From Butyrivibrio sp. INlla18 (GTDB lineage: Bacteria > Bacillota > Clostridia > Lachnospirales > Lachnospiraceae): a DNA stretch of 64,000 nt. The notes beneath the pieces are model-generated. The model ran no database searches. It was not told the DNA's origin and saw nothing but the letters and a program-made list of their open reading frames with translations. The stretch spans positions 1 through 64,000 of the forward strand of contig NZ_FMXK01000003.1 of NCBI RefSeq assembly GCF_900103635.1, read 5' to 3'. Of this stretch, positions 33,823-42,298 are shown piece after piece; position 1 is the first letter of the stretch, and every line of letters starts with the position of its first letter. The position numbers and the translations under genes are program-made.

Positions 33823-34769
33823 AAATCGATCAGCTAATGGAAGGTGTAAAGACTGTCGGTATCAGCGGTCATATAAGGCCAGATGGAGATTGCGTCGGTT
33901 CTTGTATGGGCATGTATCAGTATTTGTCCAAATGCTATCCAGATGCCAAGATTGACGTTTTTCTTGAGAGTATACCAGCAGAACTTACCTTTATCAAAGA
34001 TGTTGATAAGGTAAATCATGAGTTCACAACAGATGTAGACAGCTACGATCTTTTTATTGTTCTTGATTGTGGCAAAGACAGAACTGGTAAGGCAGAAACC
34101 TTTGTTGATAATGCCAGGAAGGTTGTTAACATCGACCATCATATCAGCAATCAGGGAACTGGTCATGAGAACTACATTGTTCCTACAGCTAGTTCAGCCT
34201 GTGAGCTTGTTTATGATGTGATCGATAATAGCAAACTTGATATTGATATAGCCAAGACTCTTTATACTGGAATGGTCACAGACACTGGAGTTTTCAAGTA
34301 TAACAATACTTCTCCAAAGACCATGAAAGTTGCGGCAGAACTTATTTCCTACGGCTTTGATTTTGGAAGTCTTATAGATCATGTTTTTTATGAAAAGACC
34401 TATATGCAGAATCAGATCCTTGGAAGAACTCTTTTGGAAAGCATCATGCTTATGGATGGCAGATGTATCGTATCTGTTGTTTCCAAGCAGACAATGGAGT
34501 TCTATGGAGCTGTCAGCAGTGACCTTGATGGTATAGTCAATCAGATGCTCCTTACTATTGGAGTTGATTGTTCTGTGTTTATGTATGAGATTGAGCCTTT
34601 GGCCTACAAGGTGAGCCTTCGCAGTAATGGAGCAGTTGATGTTTCCAAGATTGCCCAGCTCTTCGGAGGTGGTGGCCATCAGAGAGCAGCAGGCTGCACA
34701 GTGAATGGAACACAGCATGACGTAATCAATAACATTACTAAATATATACACCAGCAGCTGTTTGATTGA
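33819..34769 (+). CDS. nrnA: DHH-family nanoRNase/pAp phosphatase NrnA
   Basis: The 316-aa protein has GHIRPDGDCVGS (metal), DLFIVLDCGK, the DHH motif in VNIDHHISN, and the C-terminal DHHA1 motif GGGGHQRAAG. It degrades 2-5 nt RNAs and dephosphorylates pAp. The start overlaps rbfA by 4 bp. A hairpin at 34783-34814 separates it from truB. Confidence 0.93.
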   Translation: MKIDQLMEGVKTVGISGHIRPDGDCVGSCMGMYQYLSKCYPDAKIDVFLESIPAELTFIKDVDKVNHEFTTDVDSYDLFIVLDCGKDRTGKAETFVDNARKVVNIDHHISNQGTGHENYIVPTASSACELVYDVIDNSKLDIDIAKTLYTGMVTDTGVFKYNNTSPKTMKVAAELISYGFDFGSLIDHVFYEKTYMQNQILGRTLLESIMLMDGRCIVSVVSKQTMEFYGAVSSDLDGIVNQMLLTIGVDCSVFMYEIEPLAYKVSLRSNGAVDVSKIAQLFGGGGHQRAAGCTVNGTQHDVINNITKYIHQQLFD

Positions 34770-34782
34770 TCACATGAATAAT

Positions 34783-34821
34783 AGCCACAAGATATGTTGT
34801 TATGTCTTGTGGCTTGTTTTA
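34783..34821 (+). terminator. Hairpin with short T-tract between nrnA and truB
   Basis: AGCCACAAGA (34783-34792) pairs with TCTTGTGGCT (34805-34814), followed by TGTTTTA. It would partly uncouple truB-ribF from the upstream genes. Confidence 0.65.
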
Positions 34822-34841
34822 TCACATTGGATAGGAAAAAT

Positions 34842-35798
34842 ATGAACCAGTATAACGGATTAATAAATATATATAAGGAACCTGGCTTTACGTCAAATGA
34901 TGTCGTAGCAAAGCTTAGGGGCATTCTTCATCAGAGAAAGATTGGCCACACAGGAACTCTTGATCCTGATGCTGTGGGTGTTTTGGTAGTATGCCTTGGC
35001 ACAGGAACCAAGCTTGTTGAGATGCTTACAGATCATGACAAGGAGTACATTGCTGTATGCAGATTGGGTGTTATAACTGATACCCAGGATATGTCTGGCA
35101 ATGTACTTGAATCATCAGAGGTTAATGTGACCAAAGAGGAGCTCCACGAGGCGGTTAAGGCCTTTGTTGGAGATTATGACCAGATTCCTCCTATGTTTTC
35201 AGCTATCAAGCAGGATGGCAAAAAACTCTATGAACTAGCAAGAGAAGGAATCGAAGTTGAAAGAAAACCAAGAAAGATCCATATAGATGCCATAACCATT
35301 TTAGATGATTCACATTTAGAAGATGAGCATATGTTTACTATGGAAGTAAAGTGCTCTAAGGGAACCTATATCAGGACTTTGTGCCAAGATATTGGCCTTC
35401 GCCTTGGATGCGGGGCAGCAATGCAGCATCTTACAAGGACGAGGGTAGGTGCTTTTAATCTTGAGACAGCTTTTACGTTGTCTCAGATTGAGCAGATGAG
35501 AGATGATGGTACTTTGATTGACAATATCCAGTCTCCAGAGTTTATCTTTAGAGACCTTGATAAAGTTCACGTCAAGGATTCAGCCAGAGTGCTTTTGGAA
35601 AATGGTAATAGCTTCAGGAAGGACAACATCATAAATGAAGATCCTGAGGGTGTTAATGATACAGAGTATCTCGAAGAGATGCTTGAAGATGGCAATATGA
35701 TCAGAGTATACGCCGAAGATGAGACTTTCTTTGGAATATACAAATATGATTCAAGAACTAAGATGTTCAAGGTGGACAAGTTCTTTTTTGAGAAATGA
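34842..35798 (+). CDS. truB: tRNA pseudouridine-55 synthase
   Basis: The 318-aa protein has the TruB core: GLINIYKEPGFTSNDVVAKL, GHTGTLDPDAVGVL with the catalytic Asp, and SKGTYIRTLCQDIG. It makes pseudouridine 55 in the tRNA T loop. ATG 34842 has AGGAAA upstream; the longer frame from 34794 adds a nonconserved hydrophobic extension over the preceding hairpin. The stop overlaps ribF. Confidence 0.95.
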   Translation: MNQYNGLINIYKEPGFTSNDVVAKLRGILHQRKIGHTGTLDPDAVGVLVVCLGTGTKLVEMLTDHDKEYIAVCRLGVITDTQDMSGNVLESSEVNVTKEELHEAVKAFVGDYDQIPPMFSAIKQDGKKLYELAREGIEVERKPRKIHIDAITILDDSHLEDEHMFTMEVKCSKGTYIRTLCQDIGLRLGCGAAMQHLTRTRVGAFNLETAFTLSQIEQMRDDGTLIDNIQSPEFIFRDLDKVHVKDSARVLLENGNSFRKDNIINEDPEGVNDTEYLEEMLEDGNMIRVYAEDETFFGIYKYDSRTKMFKVDKFFFEK

Positions 35799-36718
35799 GA
35801 TATAAAAAGATGCAGATAATCACAAGACTTGATGAACTGAATATAAATGAAAAAACAGCCATAGCAATGGGCAAATTTGATGGCATACATTTAGGTCACA
35901 AAAAGCTCCTTGATATGATCCTTGAGCAAAAGAAAAATGGCCTTAAAGCTACAGTATTTACTTTTGAGCCATCGCCTGAGGAGTTTTTTGTAGGGCACAC
36001 AGTAAGACAGCTCTTTACCAGAAATGAAAAGAGAAGAGCCTTTGAGAAGATGGGAATCGATATTCTTGTAGAGTTCCCACTTACTGAGAATACAGCAGCA
36101 ACACCACCAGAGGATTTTGTCAGAAACATTCTGGTAGATGATCTAAAGGCCAAGTATATCGCTGCGGGTACCGATGTCTCTTTTGGCGACAAGGGAAGCG
36201 GCAATCAGTTCCTACTCAAGAACTTAAGTAAGGAGCTTGGATTTGACTTATGGCTCATTGATAAGGTTATGATGGACGGCGAAGAAGTAAGCTCCACAAG
36301 AGTTAGAAACGTTGTCTCAGACGGAGATATGGATATGGTCAGAAGGCTTCTGGGTTATGACTACAGTATCAGCGGAATCGTTGAGCACGGAAGACATATT
36401 GGTCATACAATAGGTGTTCCTACAGTTAATATTCTTCCTCCTGACAATAAGCTCCTTCCTCCATTTGGCGTATATAGTAGCCTCGTTGTGATAGATGGCT
36501 GCGAATATAAGGGCATGACTAATATTGGCAGAAAGCCTACTATTTCAGAGCATGAGAAGGTAGGTGTGGAGACCTATATCTATGATTTTGACGAAGATGT
36601 TTATGGTAAGACAATAGAAGTAAAGCTCAAAGATTTTTTGAGACCAGAAATGAAGTTTGACAGTATAGATCAGCTTAAGGCTCAAATAGAAAGTGATCTT
36701 AAGCTAGCGGCAAAATAA
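35795..36718 (+). CDS. ribF: Bifunctional riboflavin kinase/FAD synthetase
   Basis: The ~307-aa protein has an N-terminal adenylyltransferase domain (AMGKFDGIHLGHKKLL; VSSTRVRN) and a C-terminal riboflavin kinase domain (GHTIGVPTVNILPP; GMTNIGRKPT). It makes FMN and FAD. The ATG at 35795 overlaps the truB stop (ATGA); ATG 35810 is an alternative. This ribF position after truB is standard in Firmicutes. Confidence 0.95.
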   Translation: MRYKKMQIITRLDELNINEKTAIAMGKFDGIHLGHKKLLDMILEQKKNGLKATVFTFEPSPEEFFVGHTVRQLFTRNEKRRAFEKMGIDILVEFPLTENTAATPPEDFVRNILVDDLKAKYIAAGTDVSFGDKGSGNQFLLKNLSKELGFDLWLIDKVMMDGEEVSSTRVRNVVSDGDMDMVRRLLGYDYSISGIVEHGRHIGHTIGVPTVNILPPDNKLLPPFGVYSSLVVIDGCEYKGMTNIGRKPTISEHEKVGVETYIYDFDEDVYGKTIEVKLKDFLRPEMKFDSIDQLKAQIESDLKLAAK

Positions 36719-36735
36719 TTAAGGCTGGGACAGCA

Positions 36736-37674
36736 ATGGAAAATCTGATAATCGCTACAAATGCAGTAATACCCTTTATTGTTTACATCCTTCTTGGAGT
36801 TATATCTAGGAGAATAGGACTTGTACAAGAAAAGTTTTTAAAAGAACTAAATGGAGTAGTATTTAACGTCTTTTTCCCATTTATAATGTTCAACAATCTC
36901 TATGATGTGGACTTTACTGAGCTTAAGGGCGCGGGATATGTAGGCTTTGCTTTTGCAGCCACCCTTGTGGTCATATTCGCCGTGTTTTTCATTGTTCCTT
37001 TATTTGAAAAAGAAAATTCAAGACGCGGCGTTATAATGCAGGCAATCTTTAGGAGTAACTCAGTTCTTTTTGCAATTCCTCTTACAGAGAGCGTATTCGG
37101 CAAAGAGGGTGTGGTAATGGCAAGTATCATGGTAGCCTTTATCGTGCCTCTTTATAACATCACTTCTGTTGCAATCCTAGAGTATTTTAGAGGCGGCTCA
37201 GTATCACCAAATGTGCTGGTAAAAAATATCCTAAAGAATCCCCTTATCATAGGTGCTATTGCAGGTATCGTTTTTAATATGCTCCCTCTTAAGATGCCTG
37301 GATGCCTTACAGGACCTATATCTCAGCTTTGCAATATGGCAACTCCTTTATCTCTTTTTGTACTAGGAGGAACTCTTAAAGCTTCTGATATGAAGAAAAA
37401 TGCAAAGCCAATTGCTATAGGAACAGGACTTAAGCTCCTTGTGATACCAAGCATCATAGTGACTATCATGTCTATGATCGGATTTAGAGGCGCTCAGCTT
37501 TTTGTTGTATTTTGCATGTTTGCAACCCCTGTTGCAGCGGCATCATATCCTATGGCACAGAGTATGGATGGAGACGCTGATCTTGCGGGTGAATACGTGG
37601 TAGTTTCAACAATTCTTAGTATTTTCACCATATTTGTGTGGATACTTGTATTAAAAGGATCATCACTCATATAA
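36736..37674 (+). CDS. AEC-family (auxin efflux carrier-like) transporter
   Basis: The 312-aa protein has about ten membrane segments in two inverted halves: FIVYILLGVISRRIGL at the start, VVFNVFFPFIMFNNLYD, RSNSVLFAIPL, and TPLSLFVLGGTL in the second half. Bacterial AEC proteins often transport malate or other carboxylates. It follows ribF by 17 bp; the link is probably positional. Confidence 0.88.
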   Translation: MENLIIATNAVIPFIVYILLGVISRRIGLVQEKFLKELNGVVFNVFFPFIMFNNLYDVDFTELKGAGYVGFAFAATLVVIFAVFFIVPLFEKENSRRGVIMQAIFRSNSVLFAIPLTESVFGKEGVVMASIMVAFIVPLYNITSVAILEYFRGGSVSPNVLVKNILKNPLIIGAIAGIVFNMLPLKMPGCLTGPISQLCNMATPLSLFVLGGTLKASDMKKNAKPIAIGTGLKLLVIPSIIVTIMSMIGFRGAQLFVVFCMFATPVAAASYPMAQSMDGDADLAGEYVVVSTILSIFTIFVWILVLKGSSLI

Positions 37675-37733
37675 AAATGTTTATATGTTAAAATAGTATT
37701 TGAATCGAATAATTCATTAAGGAGGTTTAATAA

Positions 37734-39428
37734 ATGAATTACAAAGAAAGATATAATGAATGGCTTACAAACCTTTCTGATGGCGATCCATTAAAGGCAG
37801 AGCTCCTTCAGATAGGGGATGATGACAAAGATATTGAAGAGCGCTTTTACCAGGATCTTGCATTTGGCACAGCAGGACTTCGTGGTAAGGTAGGCGCTGG
37901 AACTAATAGAATGAACTTTTTGACTGTCGGCAAGGCTTCACAGGGTATTGCTGATTATATCGTAGCTTCTGGTAAAGAGAACATGGAAAAGGGCGTTATC
38001 ATCGCTCATGATCCAAGACATTTTTCAAAAGAGTTCTCTAAGCTTGCAGCTGGTATATTTGCAACAAATGGTATCAAGGTTTACACATTCCCTGATCTTA
38101 GACCTACACCAGAGCTTGCTTTTATGATCAGACGCCTTGGAACAGTATCTGGAATCAACATTACTGCTTCACACAATCCTAGAGAATACAACGGCTACAA
38201 GGCATATTGGGATGATGGATGCCAGGTTTCATCTGAGATCGCAGATGGCATGACAGAGAAGATCAATGCTGTTGATATCTGGAATGGCATCAAGACTGGT
38301 GATTTCGATGCTCTTGTAAAAGAAGGTAAGATCACGATCCTTGGTGAAGAGTACGACAGAGAATACCTTGATAAGATCGAAAAGATGGCTATTCATGAGG
38401 GAGACGAGCTTGACCTTTCTATTCCTCTTGTTTATACACCACTTAATGGATGCGGTTCTATTCCATTTAGACAGATGCTCACAGATAGGGGCTTCAACAA
38501 CTGGAAGATCATTCCAGAACAGGAGAATCCTGATCCAGACTTTACAACAGTTGGATATCCTAACCCAGAAGATCCTAAGGCATTCAAGCTTAGTGAGAAG
38601 TATGGTAAGGAATTTGGAGCAGAGCTCTTAATGGCTACAGACCCAGACTCAGATAGATTTGCTATTGAGATCAGAGACGCAGATGGCAATTATATCCCTC
38701 TTAATGGTAATCAGACTGGATACCTTCTTGTTAACTATGTATTAGAGGGTAGAAAAGACGCTGGCACACTTCCTCAAAAGGGAGCAATGGTAAAGTCTAT
38801 CGTTACATCAACTCTTTCTACTATCATGGCTAAGGCTTATGGCGTAGAGATGTTTGAGACACTTACAGGATTTAAGAATATCTGCGGTAAGATCCCATAT
38901 CTTCACGAGAATGGTTATACATACCTCTTTGGATATGAGGAGTCTGTTGGATACGCAGTTTGTGAGGATATCAGAGATAAAGATGGTATCTCAGCAGGTA
39001 TGCTTGTTGCAGAAGCTGCAGCATATTATAGAAAGCAGGGCAAGACACTCTGGGATGTCCTTCAGGAAATCTACGCTAAATACGGATTCTTTGCAGAGGA
39101 TGAACCAAATATCGTCCTTGAGGGTATTCCTGGAGCACAGCGTATACAGCGTATGATGAAGTACTTTAGAGAAAATCTTCCTACATCTGTTGCTGGCGCT
39201 AAGGTTGATAAGGTTATCGACTATATTGGCGGATATGAGGATATTCCAGCTCAGAATGCTATCAGATTATTCCTTGATAATGGTTCATGGTTTGCTATCA
39301 GACCTTCAGGAACAGAACCAAAGATAAAGTTCTATTTCTATTCAAACCAGGATTCAAGAGAGAATGCTCTTTTGGTAAATCAGAAGATAAAAGAGGAAAT
39401 CTTTGCCTTGATCAATAGTGTAGAGTAA
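37734..39428 (+). CDS. pgcA: Alpha-phosphoglucomutase / phosphomannomutase family
   Basis: The 564-aa protein has the four motifs of the phosphohexomutase family: phosphoserine loop TASHNPREYNGYK, metal loop DPDSDRFA, sugar loop GYEESVGY and phosphate loop RPSGTEPKIKFY. Length fits the PgcA/PGM2 type. It interconverts glucose-1- and glucose-6-phosphate for glycogen and envelope glycan synthesis. AAGGAGG precedes the ATG. It is probably monocistronic. Confidence 0.94.
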   Translation: MNYKERYNEWLTNLSDGDPLKAELLQIGDDDKDIEERFYQDLAFGTAGLRGKVGAGTNRMNFLTVGKASQGIADYIVASGKENMEKGVIIAHDPRHFSKEFSKLAAGIFATNGIKVYTFPDLRPTPELAFMIRRLGTVSGINITASHNPREYNGYKAYWDDGCQVSSEIADGMTEKINAVDIWNGIKTGDFDALVKEGKITILGEEYDREYLDKIEKMAIHEGDELDLSIPLVYTPLNGCGSIPFRQMLTDRGFNNWKIIPEQENPDPDFTTVGYPNPEDPKAFKLSEKYGKEFGAELLMATDPDSDRFAIEIRDADGNYIPLNGNQTGYLLVNYVLEGRKDAGTLPQKGAMVKSIVTSTLSTIMAKAYGVEMFETLTGFKNICGKIPYLHENGYTYLFGYEESVGYAVCEDIRDKDGISAGMLVAEAAAYYRKQGKTLWDVLQEIYAKYGFFAEDEPNIVLEGIPGAQRIQRMMKYFRENLPTSVAGAKVDKVIDYIGGYEDIPAQNAIRLFLDNGSWFAIRPSGTEPKIKFYFYSNQDSRENALLVNQKIKEEIFALINSVE

Positions 39429-39499
39429 AAAGATAGCTAATTTGCCAAAAAAGAAAAATAATATACCTTCATTTGCTGAATTTACTATTTGAAGGAAAA

Positions 39500-39522
39500 A
39501 CTACTGATAATATAATCAGTAG
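39500..39522 (+). terminator. Hairpin after the phosphoglucomutase gene
   Basis: ACTACTGAT (39500-39508) pairs perfectly with ATCAGTAGT (39514-39522). No T-tract follows, so termination is uncertain. Confidence 0.4.
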
Positions 39523-39586
39523 TAACACAAGCGATGCTGCTTTAGTGTTTTAGTTTTTTATACATTCATTTTTTTGGAGGGTGGAC

Positions 39587-39784
39587 ATGGACGGAAAGAA
39601 ATTATATAAAAGCAATAATAGAAAAATCTGTGGAGTATGCGGAGGCATTGCCGAGTATTTTGGAATTGATCCTACAGTTGTAAGACTTGTATGGGCACTT
39701 ACAACATTCGGCGGCGGAGTTGGCATCGGCGCTTACATTATTGCAGCTATTGTTATGGATGACGCTCCTGATTACACAGAATAA
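39587..39784 (+). CDS. PspC-domain small membrane protein
   Basis: The 65-aa protein has the PspC layout: KKLYKSNNRKICGVCGGIAE, YFGIDPTVVRLVWAL and a single glycine-rich membrane segment. PspC proteins take part in envelope stress sensing. ATG 39587 is preferred with GGAGG 6 nt before it; GTG 39581 is an alternative. It has its own terminator. Confidence 0.9.
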   Translation: MDGKKLYKSNNRKICGVCGGIAEYFGIDPTVVRLVWALTTFGGGVGIGAYIIAAIVMDDAPDYTE

Positions 39785-39797
39785 TTACACTAACCTT

Positions 39798-39836
39798 AAA
39801 GAGAGCTAAGCATAACAGTTTAGCTCTCTTTTTATG
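39798..39836 (+). terminator. Terminator of the PspC-domain gene
   Basis: AAAGAGAGCTAA (39798-39809) pairs perfectly with TTAGCTCTCTTT (39820-39831), followed by TTAT. Confidence 0.9.
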
Positions 39837-39961
39837 TGCATACGTAGATTGAAAGATCATAATTAAGCCTTGATTTATTAAGGCTATGTATATATAATTA
39901 AGAAACTGTTACTGCTTGTTACAAAAATAGTAACAAAATAGGAGCTAATAAAGGAGGAGAA

Positions 39962-41029
39962 ATGGCGCAGGAGAAAAATGTTGGGGAAGAAAGATGCCTC
40001 TATACTGCAGAGGAAATCTTAGAGCCACGTGAAAAAGAAAAGTGGTATTTACTTGCTATATTTCTGATCACTGTGGTAGTCATTTTGGGAGATATTTTTG
40101 CTCCAATTCCATGGTGGGTTAAAGTCTTAGCTACATTATTTGCGATTGGACTCAACTTGCATTTTGTTGATGAAATACGCTTTGGAATCAGTATGGCAAA
40201 AGACCTGTCAGCAGCAGATTGCATTTTCAGAGCATTTGAACCAGATCTTGGTGTAAAAAATGTTTCCTATTCAAGAGAGTATAGTAAATATCATTGTCTT
40301 GATAGAATAAGGAAAGGTGTTACAGGCCCTGATGGAATAGAGAAAGAGGTTCCAGGTCGCAAAACTGTATTTAATATTGCATCTCTTGGATTTGGTTTTG
40401 AAGATCATGCACGAACATCATTCTTTGATGGTGGAACCAAGCAGATTATGCCTCGTTTACAGATTAGTGGCAGTTACAAAGGGCTTGATTACAACCTTGT
40501 TCAGTACAAGAAATATGCAGACACAGGAAGTGAAAAGTCTTCTAACCTTTTTGGGACAGATGATCGCTGGTCTAATGCTATGAATTATATAGAAATCAAG
40601 CTTCCAGATGATTTTCTTGGTTATGTTGAAGTGGGTGAGAAGGAGTTCATTCCTCTGAAAAAGGACGGAGCGATTGCTATTGAAACTGATGACATTATAT
40701 TTAATAAACAGTTTAAGGTAATTACAAACGAAGAACTTGGAGCATTTATGCTTCTTAATCCAAGACATATCATGAGAATCAGAGATTTTTATGATTCACT
40801 TAGATCAAAAAAGTGGGCAAAAAAATTCATGCTCTTATTCATGAATGGATACTTATATACTCAGAATGAGTCAAGTACCTGGGTGGATATAAGTGCACCT
40901 CCACGTAAGAAAAAGAATATCAAAAGAGCAATCAAAAAGTGTAGGGGTATTGATGATTTCATCAGAACTTATATTGATGGGCTTGAACTTGATAAAGAAG
41001 ATTTTACAACAAGAAAAAAAGGAGCTTAA
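39962..41029 (+). CDS. DUF3137-type membrane protein (LemA partner)
   Basis: The 355-aa protein has two close membrane segments at about 28-68 (WYLLAIFLITVVVILGDIFA; VKVLATLFAIGLNLHFV) followed by a ~280-residue soluble domain containing FEDHARTSFFDGG and NPRHIMRIRDFYDSL. I assign it to DUF3137 by this layout and by the LemA gene 3 bp after it; the pair is common in Firmicutes. Function is unknown. GGAGG precedes the ATG. Confidence 0.7.
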   Translation: MAQEKNVGEERCLYTAEEILEPREKEKWYLLAIFLITVVVILGDIFAPIPWWVKVLATLFAIGLNLHFVDEIRFGISMAKDLSAADCIFRAFEPDLGVKNVSYSREYSKYHCLDRIRKGVTGPDGIEKEVPGRKTVFNIASLGFGFEDHARTSFFDGGTKQIMPRLQISGSYKGLDYNLVQYKKYADTGSEKSSNLFGTDDRWSNAMNYIEIKLPDDFLGYVEVGEKEFIPLKKDGAIAIETDDIIFNKQFKVITNEELGAFMLLNPRHIMRIRDFYDSLRSKKWAKKFMLLFMNGYLYTQNESSTWVDISAPPRKKKNIKRAIKKCRGIDDFIRTYIDGLELDKEDFTTRKKGA

Positions 41030-41032
41030 AAA

Positions 41033-41638
41033 ATGGACGTACAGCAGACAGCACAAACAGTTAATAACGCAGCTTATTTAGTTAAAGCTATAGTAGGAGT
41101 AGGAGCATTTTTACTGATCTTTATCGGTTGGTATGTTAGAACAAACAACAAACTCATTGTTTTAAAGAACAAAGTAGATGAAGCACTTAGTAACATCGAT
41201 GTAGCTTGCCAGAAGAGAGCACAGTCAGTTAAGTCATGCTATGCAGCAGCAGCAACAGTACTTAGCGCAGAACAGAAGGTCCTCCTTGAGAGCTGCAAAT
41301 ATCGTTCAGGTATGAATTCAAAGGAAATCGCTCAGCTTGATTCAAATCTTACAAAGTCTATGGGCGTGATCAATGCAGTAGCTGAGAACTATCCTCAGAT
41401 TCAGTCATCTGAGCAGTTCCTTAACCTTCAGAAGGTTATCACTGAGACAGAAGAGACACTCTTTGCTCAGAGAAGAATCTACAACAGCAATGTTACAGTA
41501 TTTAACAGTGCTATCAAGATGATCCCTATGAACATCGTAGCTGGTATGCAGCACTGTGAACCTTACGAATTCCTTAAGGCTGAGGAAGAGGAAAAGAAGC
41601 CTTTCGAGATCCCAATGCCTAATATTGACTTAGGTTAA
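41033..41638 (+). CDS. LemA family protein
   Basis: The 201-aa protein has an N-terminal membrane segment (~17-36), then NKLIVLKNKVDEALSNIDVA, the LemA signature region, and three long helices ending ...FNSAIKMIPMNIVAGM. LemA proteins have four-helix folds with an outward N-terminus and unknown function. It is in an operon with the DUF3137-like gene. Confidence 0.92.
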   Translation: MDVQQTAQTVNNAAYLVKAIVGVGAFLLIFIGWYVRTNNKLIVLKNKVDEALSNIDVACQKRAQSVKSCYAAAATVLSAEQKVLLESCKYRSGMNSKEIAQLDSNLTKSMGVINAVAENYPQIQSSEQFLNLQKVITETEETLFAQRRIYNSNVTVFNSAIKMIPMNIVAGMQHCEPYEFLKAEEEEKKPFEIPMPNIDLG

Positions 41639-41640
41639 GT

Positions 41641-41669
41641 TTGACTTTACATAAAGACAAATTTATGCT
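41641..41669 (+). promoter_or_regulatory. Promoter of rpsO
   Basis: TTGACT (41641-41646), 17 bp, TATGCT (41664-41669), 129 bp before the rpsO start. The leader between holds no clear known S15-binding motif by eye. Confidence 0.6.
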
Positions 41670-41797
41670 AACATACTATAGTTGCTGACAAAATATCAGT
41701 AATAAATAGTAACAGAAACTACCAGTACTCGGATTAAGGATACTCCAACCTTTATCTGTGTATATGGCGGATTTCCAGAAAAAAGGAGAATGTAACA

Positions 41798-42064
41798 ATG
41801 ATTACAAAGGAAAAGAAAACAGAAGTTATCAACAAGTTTGCTAGAACAGCTGGCGACACAGGTTCACCAGAGGTACAGGTAGCTATCCTTACAGAGAGAA
41901 TCAAGGAGCTCAACGATCACCTTTCAAAGAACCCTAAGGATCACCACTCAAGAAGAGGTCTTCTTAAGATGGTTGGTCAGAGACGTAGCCTTCTTGGATA
42001 CCTTAAGAAGAAGGACATCGAAGCTTATCGTAAGCTCATCGCTGACCTTGGTCTTAGAAAATAA
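41798..42064 (+). CDS. rpsO: 30S ribosomal protein S15
   Basis: The 88-aa protein is full length: [39 protein letters not shown] and [15 protein letters not shown] are the conserved blocks contacting 16S rRNA. AAAAAAGGAG precedes the ATG. It lies upstream of pnp, an order also found in proteobacteria. Confidence 0.98.
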   Translation: MITKEKKTEVINKFARTAGDTGSPEVQVAILTERIKELNDHLSKNPKDHHSRRGLLKMVGQRRSLLGYLKKKDIEAYRKLIADLGLRK

Positions 42065-42077
42065 TTCTGTGAACTAT

Positions 42078-42130
42078 AAAGACGGGATATGGCTGAGTCA
42101 CATCGGCTTATTCCGTCTTTTCAATTTTTA
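42078..42130 (+). terminator. Terminator between rpsO and pnp
   Basis: AAAGACGGGATA (42078-42089) pairs with TATTCCGTCTTT (42109-42120) with one G-U, followed by TCAATTTTTA. Confidence 0.8.
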
Positions 42131-42145
42131 CTAAAGTGCACTAGG

Positions 42146-42214
42146 TATATGGGTTCAAAGTTATAATAAAGATTATGTCTTCGTGATTTTTATTATGACC
42201 TTGAAAACCATATA
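42146..42214 (+). promoter_or_regulatory. 30-bp leader hairpin of pnp, RNase III-like substrate
   Basis: The two arms pair over 7 + 5 + 18 bp with one 1x2 internal loop (42153/42206-42207), one A-C mismatch and a TCTT loop (42178-42181). It lies 85 nt before pnp. A duplex this long is a typical RNase III target. In E. coli the rpsO-pnp leader is cut by RNase III and PNPase autoregulates there. Confidence 0.75.
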
Positions 42215-42298
42215 TCATAATAAATGTTTAAACTGCACACGCACCTGAAGCGTTTTTGCGGATGATGGACTGCGGATGGGCAGTAGAAGGAGAAAATA

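Noticed and set aside
41670..41797. T-box or other known riboswitch in the rpsO leader
   Set aside because: No T-box sequence, specifier loop or terminator was seen; only a promoter and an untranslated leader.
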